A stretch of 64,000 bases of DNA from Phocaeicola_A sp045647865 (GCA_045647865.1 JAZRMW010000063.1:1-64000); one strand, 5' to 3'. Counted from the first letter of the stretch, positions 17,750 through 25,870 are shown. Notes: generated from the sequence alone by a model not told the origin. Made by a program: numbers and translations.

Positions 17750-20700
17750 ATGAGAAAAATATTCATTTCATTTTGGCTCTTACAGAGTTTTTTTTATTTG
17801 ACAGTAACTGCTCAAAAACCAACATCAGCACGCGTACAAGGATTTGCATTTTCAGAAACTACCTACATCAACAAATTATCTGACAATGGTCTGTGGGGTG
17901 TAGCCAGCAATGTCGATGCAAACGATGCAACGCTGGATAACTATCCCTATCTGTTGGATATCGCCAAAGGAACCGCCTTGTCGCTGCTCAGCGAAACGGA
18001 CAAATTGTCATCCCCGGACTGTGGTGTATTCGACATTACGGATGATGGAAAAATGGCCGTTGGTTCTCACCGAGGAAAGCCAGCCATCTGCCACATAGGA
18101 GACAATGGCAATGTCAGCTGGGAATACCTACCCACACCGGCCACCATTGCCACCCCACGAGGACACGTCATTGCCACTACCCCTGACGGCTCGTGCATGG
18201 TGGGTACCGTTACCAACAACAGCATGGATTTTGATGGTGGCTATCAAGAACACCCTGTCATGTGGAAAAATGGAGAATTGGTGGAACTCCCCAATATCCC
18301 TACCGGTCGATTCGGATACAAATTAAGTCGCCTGATAGACATTTCTGCTGATGGAAATGTTATTATCGGAGGATTGCACTACATTTACCCTGCTGAAATC
18401 CAGCACTATGTCTATTACGTCAATGAACAAAAGGCTGAAATCATCGGCACGGACCAGTTTTTCTCCACTGGCAGTACCGTTACCACAGCCTGCATGAGCA
18501 CAAGCGGTGAATGGATAGCAGGAAAAGCACGTCTGATAACCCCCATTGAAGGTTCACAATTCCCCGACGAGCAGATTATCCCCTATCGCTACAATACCCG
18601 TACCAAGGAGTTCACTCCCTACACAACCAGCGAACACCACGAAACAGGTGCCACCACCATCTTCAACAATGGTTTGATGGCTGTTGGTACCCCCATCGAG
18701 AATCCCTACCGCACACTGATGTTCTTCATTGACGGATATTACTACAACCTCGAACTGATTTTGAGCGAACGTTACGGTATCGACTTCATGTCGGCCAGTG
18801 GCGTAGAGAACTCCGGTCTTGCAGTTTCCACATCAGCCGACGGACGTACTATTGCCTGCATTGCAGTGAACGAAGGAAACTACGTTGTCACCCTTCCCGA
18901 GAGTATGGAAGAGGCTGCCAAAGGAGTAAACCTGTTGGCACGCTCTACGGTCACCCCCAAGGCAGGTTCCTCATTCTCCTATTTCCGTAGCCTCACCGTC
19001 ACGTTCGACAAAGCACCCACGATTGTCAGTGGCATGCAAGCCGCCCTGTACAAGGAGGGAAGCGACACTCCCCTACGTTTTTCGGCAAACATTGCCCCGA
19101 CAGATGCATCAGCCAAATGCACGTCGTTCCACATCAACTTCCGCAATACACAGTTGGAAGATGGTGTAAAATACATCGTCAAGATTCCTGCCGGTACCTT
19201 CCGATTGGGAGAAACCGACACATACAACCGCGACATAGAAGTCACCTACGTTGGCCGTAGCGAGAAACCCGTGAAGGTAGTAGCCGTGAATCTTGAAAAC
19301 GGCACAGAAGTAGCATCCCTCAGCTACAATGTCCCTGTCACCATGCAGTTCGACACCGAAATTGAATTGGTTGCAAACAGTAAAGGTGCCCTCTATCAGG
19401 AAGGAATCTCCACCCCCATCAGCGACCTTACACTGGCCACCTCAGGCAACATGCTGGCAGCATATCCAGGAACCAAGCGCAACCTGTTCAAAGGCATCAA
19501 CTACATTGTCAAAATCCCCGCCGGAGCAGTGACCGACATCACTGGCGGTTGCGCCAACGAAGAAATTGCCTACAACTATGTAGGAGCCTACGTGCCCGAG
19601 CCGCCAGCTGACACATTACTCTTTGCTGATGACTTCACCGACCCTTCTACTTCGTACACCAACTTCATGTTGTACGAAGGCGACCACCTGACGCCCAACA
19701 ATACAGCCAAAGGATGGCAATTCGATGCCGATAACACCCCGTGGTACTTCATCATCAGCGAAGATGAGAACACGTATGACTACTGTGCCGGTAGTATCTC
19801 CATGTACACTCCTGCAGGAAAGTCTGATGACTGGATGGTCACCAATCAGATATTCCTTCCTAACGCATTCTGTTACCTCGATTTTGATGTACAATCCTAT
19901 TTGAGTAACAAAAAGGACAGCCTGAAAATTTACATTTATGCCGACGATGCCGTGTATGCAGGATTGACCAACGAGACCATGGCCCGCATCAAGAATGAAG
20001 GCATCTGCATCTTCGACAAACAAGCGACACCTGGAAGCAGCCAAGAAGGACTCACCGGCGACTGGGCACACTACCGCCTCCCGCTGGAGCAGTTTGCCGG
20101 AAAGAATATCTACATCGCTTTTGCCAACCAATGTACCAACCAAAGTGCCATCTTCGTTGACAACATCAAAGTGGTGTACAAGAGTAGCTGCCTCCTGGCC
20201 CTCAACACCAAAAGCACGGTTGTAGGACAAACAGAGACGGCCATCAACGGTATCATAAAAATCACGGACGACACCCACACTTATGATGCCATCACCGTGT
20301 TCTTCCACAACGAGGACAACAGCGTGAGCGACACCCTCCGTACCACCGGTATCCAACTCAAGAAAGGCGACACTTATGAGTTCATTTTCAACAAGATGAT
20401 GCCATTGGCAATCGGTGAAGAGAACACCGTAACCGTAGGGGTCATCTTAGGAGAAGACACCAAGACCACCGATTTCATCATCAAGAACCTGGCGTTCGAA
20501 ACAACCAAACGAGTGGTGATTGAAGAAGTTACCGGCACCTGGTGCAGCAACTGCCCCGACGGCATGGTAGCCATCGAGCATATGCAGGAAGCATTGCCCG
20601 GACAGATTATCCCTGTATGTATCCACAATCAGGACATTTACGCCAACGACAATTACATGAAAGCCCTCGGACTAACCGCCCTTCCCACCGCCCGCATCAA

Positions 20701-21457
20701 CCGACGCGACACCATCACTTCGCCCATCGTCATCAACACCGACACCTATGAATACTCCTTCACCTCTGTAAACGGAAACGAGTCATGGATGGACCAGGTA
20801 CTGAGTGAGTTAGAGACCGAAGCCGATGCAAATGTAGCCATCACCAAAGCAGAGTTCGACCGCAAAGCCGGAAGCCTCACCATCCAGACGGCGGTGACCT
20901 ATGCCGTCAACAAATCGGGTGTAGCGGCCAACATGTTCTACGTCCTGTTGGAAGACGGTTTGATGGGTATGCAGACCAACGGACGTGCCAACATGACCGA
21001 CCCCATCTACGGCGACTGGGGAAAGAATGGCAAGTATGGCGGACAAGCCAGTGTACAGATTGCCTACCACGATGTGGCCCGTGCAGTTTTGGCCGAAAGC
21101 CAATCATCCATCAACGGATACTCCGGCATCATCCCCGCCAATGTCAAGAGCGGACAAGCCATCAACTCCACCATCAGTTTCGAAGGTGTGCTGGCAGCTC
21201 TGTCCAACCCCTTGAATGCAAAGGTTGTAGCCATGTTATTGGATGCCAATACCGGCCGCGTCATCAATGCCGATGTATGCAACCTGACGGACGCCAATGC
21301 CGCAAGCATTGATGAACTTTCAGCCACTGGCGAAGCACAAGTTGTAGCCATCTACTCGGCCAATGGCACTCAACTGAAGGAACTCCAAAAGGGACTCAAC
21401 ATCCTGCTGATGCAAGATGCCCACGGACGCACCTTCACCCGCAAGGTGATGAAGTAA
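17750..21457 (+). CDS. Large secreted multidomain protein: propeller-like repeats, Ig-like domains, choice-of-anchor J, Omp28-like redox domain, sorting domain
   Basis: A 1235-residue exported protein with signal MRKIFISFWLLQSFFYLTVTAQ. Residues about 30-390 carry repeated G-x-A-V/I-G-x-x strands (DITDDGKMAVGSHRGKPAIC, DISADGNVIIGGLHYI) like the HAF/propeller repeats of secreted proteins. Two Ig-like repeats follow (about 395-500 and 505-615, both containing VKIPAG). LLFADDFTDPST … GWQFDADNTPWYF … KSDDWMVTNQIFLP (about 620-815) is a choice-of-anchor J domain. At about 932 VIEEVTGTWCSNCPDGM is an Omp28/thioredoxin-like site (CSNC) with ALGLTALPTARIN as its cis-Pro segment. The last 75 residues end as a T9SS-type sorting domain. 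It is divergent from the TlpA/SusC operon, and shared redox domains suggest one system. Ligand unknown. Confidence 0.82.
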   Translation: MRKIFISFWLLQSFFYLTVTAQKPTSARVQGFAFSETTYINKLSDNGLWGVASNVDANDATLDNYPYLLDIAKGTALSLLSETDKLSSPDCGVFDITDDGKMAVGSHRGKPAICHIGDNGNVSWEYLPTPATIATPRGHVIATTPDGSCMVGTVTNNSMDFDGGYQEHPVMWKNGELVELPNIPTGRFGYKLSRLIDISADGNVIIGGLHYIYPAEIQHYVYYVNEQKAEIIGTDQFFSTGSTVTTACMSTSGEWIAGKARLITPIEGSQFPDEQIIPYRYNTRTKEFTPYTTSEHHETGATTIFNNGLMAVGTPIENPYRTLMFFIDGYYYNLELILSERYGIDFMSASGVENSGLAVSTSADGRTIACIAVNEGNYVVTLPESMEEAAKGVNLLARSTVTPKAGSSFSYFRSLTVTFDKAPTIVSGMQAALYKEGSDTPLRFSANIAPTDASAKCTSFHINFRNTQLEDGVKYIVKIPAGTFRLGETDTYNRDIEVTYVGRSEKPVKVVAVNLENGTEVASLSYNVPVTMQFDTEIELVANSKGALYQEGISTPISDLTLATSGNMLAAYPGTKRNLFKGINYIVKIPAGAVTDITGGCANEEIAYNYVGAYVPEPPADTLLFADDFTDPSTSYTNFMLYEGDHLTPNNTAKGWQFDADNTPWYFIISEDENTYDYCAGSISMYTPAGKSDDWMVTNQIFLPNAFCYLDFDVQSYLSNKKDSLKIYIYADDAVYAGLTNETMARIKNEGICIFDKQATPGSSQEGLTGDWAHYRLPLEQFAGKNIYIAFANQCTNQSAIFVDNIKVVYKSSCLLALNTKSTVVGQTETAINGIIKITDDTHTYDAITVFFHNEDNSVSDTLRTTGIQLKKGDTYEFIFNKMMPLAIGEENTVTVGVILGEDTKTTDFIIKNLAFETTKRVVIEEVTGTWCSNCPDGMVAIEHMQEALPGQIIPVCIHNQDIYANDNYMKALGLTALPTARINRRDTITSPIVINTDTYEYSFTSVNGNESWMDQVLSELETEADANVAITKAEFDRKAGSLTIQTAVTYAVNKSGVAANMFYVLLEDGLMGMQTNGRANMTDPIYGDWGKNGKYGGQASVQIAYHDVARAVLAESQSSINGYSGIIPANVKSGQAINSTISFEGVLAALSNPLNAKVVAMLLDANTGRVINADVCNLTDANAASIDELSATGEAQVVAIYSANGTQLKELQKGLNILLMQDAHGRTFTRKVMK

Positions 21458-21504
21458 ATCATCTTGTCAACATTCCTCCACTTCGGATGTAAAGATTTCA
21501 AAAT

Positions 21505-21542
21505 AAAGTCCCTTTTTGCAGAAGTTTGCAATCAGGGACTTT
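21505..21542 (+). terminator. Probable terminator after the 1235-residue gene
   Basis: AAAGTCCCT (21505-21513) pairs perfectly with AGGGACTTT (21534-21542) across a 20-nt loop, 48 nt behind the stop codon; a short T-rich run follows. Confidence 0.55.
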
Positions 21543-21666
21543 GTTGTATCCAGCAACGCACCAACGGGCATCCAACATACTGTTTTACAAACAAATACAA
21601 ATATTCATTCAAAAAGCTTCCCAGAAAAGTTCCCGTCCATATACGCGATTCTCACACGGTCTGTTT

Positions 21667-21701
21667 TGCATATTTATGCAGAACGAGTGTATAATCATGC
21701 A
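21667..21701. promoter_or_regulatory. Tandem ArgR-like boxes without an arginine gene nearby
   Basis: TGCATATTTATGCA (21667-21680) and TGTATAATCATGCA (21688-21701) are two near-palindromic AT-rich boxes starting exactly 21 bp apart, the spacing of paired ARG boxes bound by hexameric ArgR. No arginine biosynthetic gene lies within the window; the nearest gene is the esterase at 22145. It may be a relic of a lost arg operon control region or a site of another factor. Confidence 0.4.
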
Positions 21702-21807
21702 TTCCACCTGTCAGCAACCACAAGCGCCAACGAATATAGTATGGAAGCGAATACTATATAGGGAGGTTCAACTCACATACATTATTATATAATCCAAGTT
21801 TCGCAAG

Positions 21808-21947
21808 CTCAACTTTCTGGAGTACAGGAGTGTAGGAGTGATGCTTCGCTTAGGAGTGTAGACGATAGTGCTGCTTGCATAGTCGAAACCATTGTCTACA
21901 CTCCTACCTCCTACACTCCTGCTACTTCTCTACTTGCGAAAGTTGAG
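21808..21947. repeat. Long palindromic repeat element (family also inside topB)
   Basis: An imperfect inverted repeat bounded by CTCAACTTTC (21808-21817) and GAAAGTTGAG (21938-21947). The arms contain several GGAGTGTAGGAG-type units, and GGAGTGTAGAC (21853-21863) pairs with GTCTACACTCC (21894-21904). A 22-nt stretch at 21835-21856 recurs with one mismatch, inverted, at 47540-47561 in topB, and the similarity continues into the next 15 nt. It is a non-coding mobile-like palindrome about 100-140 nt long. Apart from this, the ArgR-like boxes and the terminator, the 687-nt gap 21458-22144 shows no gene. Confidence 0.75.
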
Positions 21948-22064
21948 ATATATAATCAGGGGAAGAACGTATGCCCCCTTACACGCTCCTTTCATTCCTT
22001 TGACGAAGGCAATGGCCATCGGTTCAGGCTTTTTACACCCCGAGAAGAAGAAAAGTTGTCAAAT

Positions 22065-22098
22065 CTTTCCCCTTTCTAAACAATTATCACTACCTTTG
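22065..22098 (+). promoter_or_regulatory. Promoter of the rhamnogalacturonan acetylesterase gene
   Basis: TACCTTTG (22091-22098) matches the -7 consensus; a weak -33 TTTC lies around 22066-22069 with a 21-nt spacer. The start codon is at 22145. Confidence 0.55.
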
Positions 22099-22144
22099 CC
22101 CCACTATATATTAACTAATCATCTAAAAAAATCAAGAAATTAAA

Positions 22145-23764
22145 ATGAAGAAACACTTACTGCTGTGCTGTGCAGCCATAGCCATGACACTGGGCATGAC
22201 GGCACAAGAGAATAGAAGACCTCGCAGAGGAGGATTGGAAGATGTGAACAAAGTGAGGGACCTCACCCTCGACAGCCTCAACAAGGCCAATACCGCACGC
22301 CCCGTAGCGGGTTCGAGCCGCAAAGGGAACAATCCCGTGCTTTTCCTGGTAGGAAACTCCACCATGCGTACCGGAACGTTGGGTAATGGTAACAACGGCC
22401 AATGGGGATGGGGATACTTTGCCGGCGAATACTTCGACCAGAATCGCATCACCGTAGAGAACCACGCCTTGGGTGGCACCAGCAGCCGTACGTTCTACAA
22501 CCGCCTGTGGCCCGATGTGTTGAAAGGTGTACAGAAGGGCGACTGGGTCATCATCGAGTTGGGACACAACGACAATGGTCCTTACGATGAAGGACGTGCC
22601 CGCGCCAGTATCCCCGGTACAGGCAAAGACTCACTGAACGTGACCATCAAGGAGACTGGAGCCAAAGAGACCGTCTATACCTATGGCGAATACATGCGCC
22701 GCTTCATCAACGACGTGCGCAGCAAGGGAGCATACCCTATCCTGATGTCGCTCACTCCGCGTAACTCTTGGGAATCAGAAGGAGTATTGACCCGCAAGAA
22801 GAACAACTTCACCCCATGGCTGAAGGAAGTCTGTGCCGATGAGCATGTCCCCTTCATCAACTTGGAAGAAATCACGGCACGCAAGTACGAACAATTCGGT
22901 CCCGAAAAGGTAAACTACATGTTCTATCGCGACAAGATTCATACCAGTGAATTCGGAGCGCGCATCAACGCCCGCTCTGCTGCTGAAGGTATAGCCGCCT
23001 GCCCCGATTTGAAGTTGAAAGAATACCTGAAACCACTGGTTACTCCCACTGTTCAAGGGTTGAACCGCAAGCCGGGCAAACCCGTCGTATTCTTCACGGG
23101 AGACTCTACCGTAAAGAACACGGACAGCGATGAAGACGGTATGTGGGGATTGGGTAGCGTGGCTGCTTGCGCTTTCGACACCACTAAGGTGACACTCTGC
23201 AATCAAGCTAAAGCCGGACGTAGTGCCCGTGTATATTTGGATGAAGGACGTTGGGATGAGGTGTATAACAGTTTGCAGCCTGGTGACTATGTATTTATCC
23301 AGTTCGGACACAACGACATGGGTCCTATCCATACAGGCAAAGCACGTGCAGCCATCAACGGTATTGCTGACAGCAGCCATGTATATCTGATGGAAGCTAC
23401 CCGCCGATATAAGGTTATCTACACCTTCGGATGGTATCTGCGCAAGTTCGTGCAAGACGTTCGCGAGAAGGGCGCAACTCCCATCTTGGTCAGCTTCACT
23501 CCGCGTAACGAATGGCCCAATGGCAAGATTGAACGCCGCAACAACAGTGCAGCTTTATGGACCAAACAAGTGGCAGAACAGACGGGTTGTATCTTCGTTG
23601 ACCTTCACAACCTGACAGCAGACTATCTCGACAAGAAGGGACAAAAGAAGGCTGCAGCCTATTACAAGAACGACCATACACACCTCTCTAAGAAGGGTGC
23701 TGAACTGAATGCCAAATTGCTTGCCAAAGGATTGAAGGCTGCCGGCATTGATTTGACAAAATAA
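22145..23764 (+). CDS. Rhamnogalacturonan acetylesterase, two SGNH/GDSL domains (CE12-like)
   Basis: A 539-residue exported esterase (signal MKKHLLLCCAAIAMTLGMTAQ) made of two tandem SGNH hydrolase domains of the CE12 type, which remove acetyl groups from rhamnogalacturonan. Domain 1 (about 55-285) has block I FLVGNSTMRTG, block III GHNDNGPYDEG and block V DKIHTSEFG (Asp-x-x-His). Domain 2 (about 310-535) has FFTGDSTVKN, GHNDMGPIHTG and NDHTHLSKKG. Both keep the catalytic Ser, the Gly/Asn oxyanion residues and the Asp-His pair. Domain 1 has GNS where GDS is usual. The normal family length is one domain, so this is a duplication or fusion. It has its own promoter and is monocistronic. Confidence 0.9.
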   Translation: MKKHLLLCCAAIAMTLGMTAQENRRPRRGGLEDVNKVRDLTLDSLNKANTARPVAGSSRKGNNPVLFLVGNSTMRTGTLGNGNNGQWGWGYFAGEYFDQNRITVENHALGGTSSRTFYNRLWPDVLKGVQKGDWVIIELGHNDNGPYDEGRARASIPGTGKDSLNVTIKETGAKETVYTYGEYMRRFINDVRSKGAYPILMSLTPRNSWESEGVLTRKKNNFTPWLKEVCADEHVPFINLEEITARKYEQFGPEKVNYMFYRDKIHTSEFGARINARSAAEGIAACPDLKLKEYLKPLVTPTVQGLNRKPGKPVVFFTGDSTVKNTDSDEDGMWGLGSVAACAFDTTKVTLCNQAKAGRSARVYLDEGRWDEVYNSLQPGDYVFIQFGHNDMGPIHTGKARAAINGIADSSHVYLMEATRRYKVIYTFGWYLRKFVQDVREKGATPILVSFTPRNEWPNGKIERRNNSAALWTKQVAEQTGCIFVDLHNLTADYLDKKGQKKAAAYYKNDHTHLSKKGAELNAKLLAKGLKAAGIDLTK

Positions 23765-23842
23765 CATCTCATGAGGGACACGGTTGAGCCGTATGGGACG
23801 AGGTTTTAATTATTAGTGTCCGATAGAACTTTTTTGTGAGTA

Positions 23843-23889
23843 TTTAACGTGGGTTCGATATGAAATTCTTATATCGAACTCACGTTAAA
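23843..23889. terminator. Bidirectional hairpin between the esterase and WYL regulator genes
   Basis: TTTAACGTGGGTTCGATAT (23843-23861) pairs with ATATCGAACTCACGTTAAA (23871-23889) with only one wobble, giving a 19-bp stem that overlaps the stop codon of the regulator gene. One arm matches the repeat at 2652-2670. Confidence 0.65.
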
Positions 23890-24808
23890 TCGTAAATTCC
23901 CCATACCTCTCCAAAGCATCCTGCAACATCGCTTTAATCTTCTTCACCAGCCACGCAGGCTCAAGCACCTGCAACTGGTTGCTACGGCTCAACACATGGC
24001 TACAGAAGTCCGACGTAGCATGCATCCGCAATTCAAAGTCGGCATACCCCTCCCCTGCGCCAATCTCTTGCTGGCTATGGTGTATGGGCAGGTCGCGCAC
24101 ATAAAACCGTTCGTTGCCATACGCCCTTACCACTATGCGTTCCGCCTCTGTGTCATGGCTCAGCAATATGCCGTAGTAATCCTTGAATAGTTCTTTGGCA
24201 CTGAAGTCTGCCGGCAACTCATAGTGCAAGTCGGTCAGTTCAATCTCCTTGACACGGTCGAAGGAATAGATGCGATAGCTGTCCCCCTCTGCATCGTGCA
24301 ACCGGCCGAACACATACCACCTACGTTTGAACAACTTGATACAATAAGGCTCCAGTGTCACCACCTTCGGCTCGGCATTGCCATACTTCTTGTACGTCAT
24401 TATCAAACACACGCACTTCTTCATAGCCTCAGTCACTTCTCCCAACCGTCCATACTCCGACGGGATGGACTCAAGCAAGATGCGGCCTTGGAGGGAAAGG
24501 CTCTCGCCGACATCGTTGCTCACCGACAGGGTCGATAGCATCCAGTTTTGCACCGACTCCTCGGCCAGCACATCCTCGTTGCCGATGTAGTAGGTGTATC
24601 CGTTACGACGTTCACACTCGATGTAGATGCCGAACATATCCTCGATGGCATCCTTGTGGCGGTTGAAGGTAGAGCGTTGCAACTCCATTCCTTTACTCAT
24701 ATCCGTATCCAACCATTTCTTTTGCAAATCAGCGAAAGAGATTTTCCCCGCCTTGCGTATGGTATTCACCAGCCAGATGTATTCCTTGAATGTTGCCGAT
24801 GCTTTCAT
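23885..24808 (-). CDS. WYL-domain transcriptional regulator
   Basis: A 307-residue DNA-binding regulator. Residues 1-75 form an N-terminal helix-turn-helix region (ISFADLQKKWLDTDMSKGMELQRSTFNRHKDAIEDMFG). Residues about 130-215 are a WYL domain with YCIKLFKRRWYVFGRLHDAEGDSYRIYSFDRVKEIEL, in which RWYVFGR is the WYL core thought to bind ligand or nucleic acid. The C-terminal part (RIVVRAYGNERFYVRDLPIHHSQQ … DFCSHVLSRSNQLQVLEP) is the WCX extension. WYL regulators often control DNA-damage or defence genes. It is divergent from a 92-residue membrane protein across 176 nt containing two perfect palindromes. Its promoter is TATATTTG (minus strand, 24840-24847). Confidence 0.88.
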   Translation of the reverse strand: MKASATFKEYIWLVNTIRKAGKISFADLQKKWLDTDMSKGMELQRSTFNRHKDAIEDMFGIYIECERRNGYTYYIGNEDVLAEESVQNWMLSTLSVSNDVGESLSLQGRILLESIPSEYGRLGEVTEAMKKCVCLIMTYKKYGNAEPKVVTLEPYCIKLFKRRWYVFGRLHDAEGDSYRIYSFDRVKEIELTDLHYELPADFSAKELFKDYYGILLSHDTEAERIVVRAYGNERFYVRDLPIHHSQQEIGAGEGYADFELRMHATSDFCSHVLSRSNQLQVLEPAWLVKKIKAMLQDALERYGEFTI

Positions 24809-24839
24809 AGATTCCTATACATTATTATATATGTGCGGA

Positions 24840-24847
24840 CAAATATA
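24840..24847 (-). promoter_or_regulatory. -7 element of the WYL regulator gene
   Basis: TATATTTG on the minus strand matches TAnnTTTG. A weak -33 (GTTG, 24869-24872) at 21 nt overlaps the palindrome at 24870-24899, so a factor bound there would block this promoter. Confidence 0.55.
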
Positions 24848-24869
24848 CGGATTTTGCTTGGCGAAAAAC

Positions 24870-24899
24870 AACTTTTTTTCTCTTTTTCGAAAAAAAGTT
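24870..24899. promoter_or_regulatory. Palindrome 1 in the WYL regulator intergenic region
   Basis: AACTTTTTTTC (24870-24880) and GAAAAAAAGTT (24889-24899) are perfect inverted 11-mers with an 8-nt spacer, located over the -33 region of the regulator gene. Candidate operator; low complexity lowers confidence. Confidence 0.4.
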
Positions 24900-24901
24900 C
24901 A

Positions 24902-24928
24902 AACATGTCCCACGTTTTGGGACATGTT
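24902..24928. promoter_or_regulatory. Palindrome 2: candidate operator of the 92-residue protein gene
   Basis: AACATGTCCC (24902-24911), a 7-nt spacer and GGGACATGTT (24919-24928) form a perfect 10+10 inverted repeat ending 5 nt before the -7 element TAATTTTG (24934-24941). Position and symmetry suit a dimeric repressor, most simply the adjacent WYL regulator. Confidence 0.55.
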
Positions 24929-24933
24929 GCGGA

Positions 24934-24941
24934 TAATTTTG
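24934..24941 (+). promoter_or_regulatory. -7 element of the 92-residue membrane protein gene
   Basis: TAATTTTG matches TAnnTTTG, 43 nt before the ATG at 24985. The same 14 bases GGATAATTTTGCAC recur at 27844-27857, upstream of a truncated reading frame. Confidence 0.6.
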
Positions 24942-24984
24942 CACCCAGAAACAATAAAACATTAACGATTAAACAGGCATAGAC

Positions 24985-25263
24985 ATGAAAACGTACATCG
25001 AAATCAGCCGTCCGTCAACAAGCAAAATCATCACCAGCGACATGGTGAACCTGCTTTCATCCGTTCAAGCATCAGCAGACAAGAAGCGTGTCCTCACCAA
25101 GAAAAAGTGTATCGCCCTCCTCCTTCTTCTCCTCGTCTGTCTGGCCCTATACCTGGGTTGCAACCTCTTTTCCATTATCATAGCGGCTCTCTTCTTCGTT
25201 GCTTTGGGAGTAGTCATCAACGAGTTCATCCAATACATCCGCTTCATTCGGGATATGGAGTGA
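24985..25263 (+). CDS. Small membrane protein, unknown
   Basis: A 92-residue protein not recognised. Residues 1-42 are a polar cytoplasmic-type segment with many Ser, Lys and Thr, ending in VLTKKKC. Residues about 43-62 and 64-82 are hydrophobic (IALLLLLLVCLALYLGC and LFSIIIAALFFVALGVVINEF), probably two membrane helices in a hairpin, with a short charged tail. It stands alone, divergent from a WYL regulator and behind a perfect palindrome, so I infer it is the regulator's target. Small two-helix proteins beside WYL regulators can be toxins or stress membrane proteins, but nothing in the sequence proves it. Confidence 0.65.
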   Translation: MKTYIEISRPSTSKIITSDMVNLLSSVQASADKKRVLTKKKCIALLLLLLVCLALYLGCNLFSIIIAALFFVALGVVINEFIQYIRFIRDME

Positions 25264-25303
25264 TGTCCATTTGAGTGAATAGTGAAAAAACAAGGGAAAA
25301 TAT

Positions 25304-25334
25304 TTTGAATCGTGTCACCGATGTTGTATTTTTG
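25304..25334 (+). promoter_or_regulatory. Promoter of the DUF6078 gene
   Basis: TTTG (25304-25307), 19-nt spacer, TATTTTTG (25327-25334): a full match to the Bacteroidetes consensus, 31 nt before the ATG at 25366. Confidence 0.75.
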
Positions 25335-25365
25335 TAGCTTGTAACCAAAGTAAATTGCAAACATC

Positions 25366-25803
25366 ATGAATGAAGTAATCGATTTGAACGAAATGCCGGC
25401 CATGTTCGGCATGTGCAGTCAGACAGAATGTCCGCACGCCACCACCTGTCTCAGACAAATGGTGTATTCCCATGCAAATGCCAAGAGTATGTTTCTCAAC
25501 GTCTTGAATCCAAGGTGGTTGGATGCTCAGAAGGGAAAGTACAAATGCTACCTGAAGAGCCAGAAGGAGCGCAGGGCTTTTGGTTTCATCCGCACCATAA
25601 ATGCCATCCCATCGGGGCAAGTAAGCGGTTTCCGCTCCTCGCTCATGTCACGCATGGGGCGCAAACGCTACTATCAGACACGCAAAGGAGAAATCATGCT
25701 CACCCATGCCGAAGAGCAACTGATAGTGAAGTTGGCCAACAAGTACGGAGTGACCCTGGATGAATATTTCGACCAGCATAAGTATGTACTTGTTTGGGGA
25801 TAA
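25366..25803 (+). CDS. DUF6078 family protein
   Basis: A 145-residue cytoplasmic-type protein matching the small Bacteroidetes family DUF6078 as I remember it. The N-terminal part has four clustered cysteines (MFGMCSQTECPHATTCLRQM, Cys at about 17, 22 and 28, with another at 65), suggesting a metal site. YKCYLKSQKERRAFGFIRTINAIPSGQVSGFRSSLMSRMGRKRYYQTRKGE is basic and could contact nucleic acid. The C-terminal helix LTHAEEQLIVKLANKYGVTLDEYF completes it. The function is unknown. It has a consensus promoter and a strong terminator, so it is transcribed alone. Confidence 0.75.
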   Translation: MNEVIDLNEMPAMFGMCSQTECPHATTCLRQMVYSHANAKSMFLNVLNPRWLDAQKGKYKCYLKSQKERRAFGFIRTINAIPSGQVSGFRSSLMSRMGRKRYYQTRKGEIMLTHAEEQLIVKLANKYGVTLDEYFDQHKYVLVWG

Positions 25804-25827
25804 CCCCCATTGCATAAGCGTAAGAAG

Positions 25828-25870
25828 AATCCCGTCAAGCGAAATCAGCTTTTCTCTTGACGGGATTTTT
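25828..25870 (+). terminator. Intrinsic terminator after the DUF6078 gene
   Basis: AATCCCGTCAAG (25828-25839) and CTTGACGGGATT (25856-25867) form a perfect 12-bp stem followed directly by a T run to 25870, 25 nt behind the stop codon. Confidence 0.9.

Noticed and set aside
19616..20356. A 246-codon minus-strand frame inside the 1235-residue gene
   Set aside because: It is an antisense shadow within the choice-of-anchor J region, with no recognisable protein features or promoter.
22775..23455. A 226-codon minus-strand frame inside the acetylesterase gene
   Set aside because: Antisense shadow; the plus-strand product has complete SGNH motifs.
23765..23842. Relic of an insertion sequence end behind the esterase gene
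   Set aside because: A TTAGTGTCCGATAGAAC-like word looked familiar, but no inverted partner, target duplication or transposase fragment could be found.
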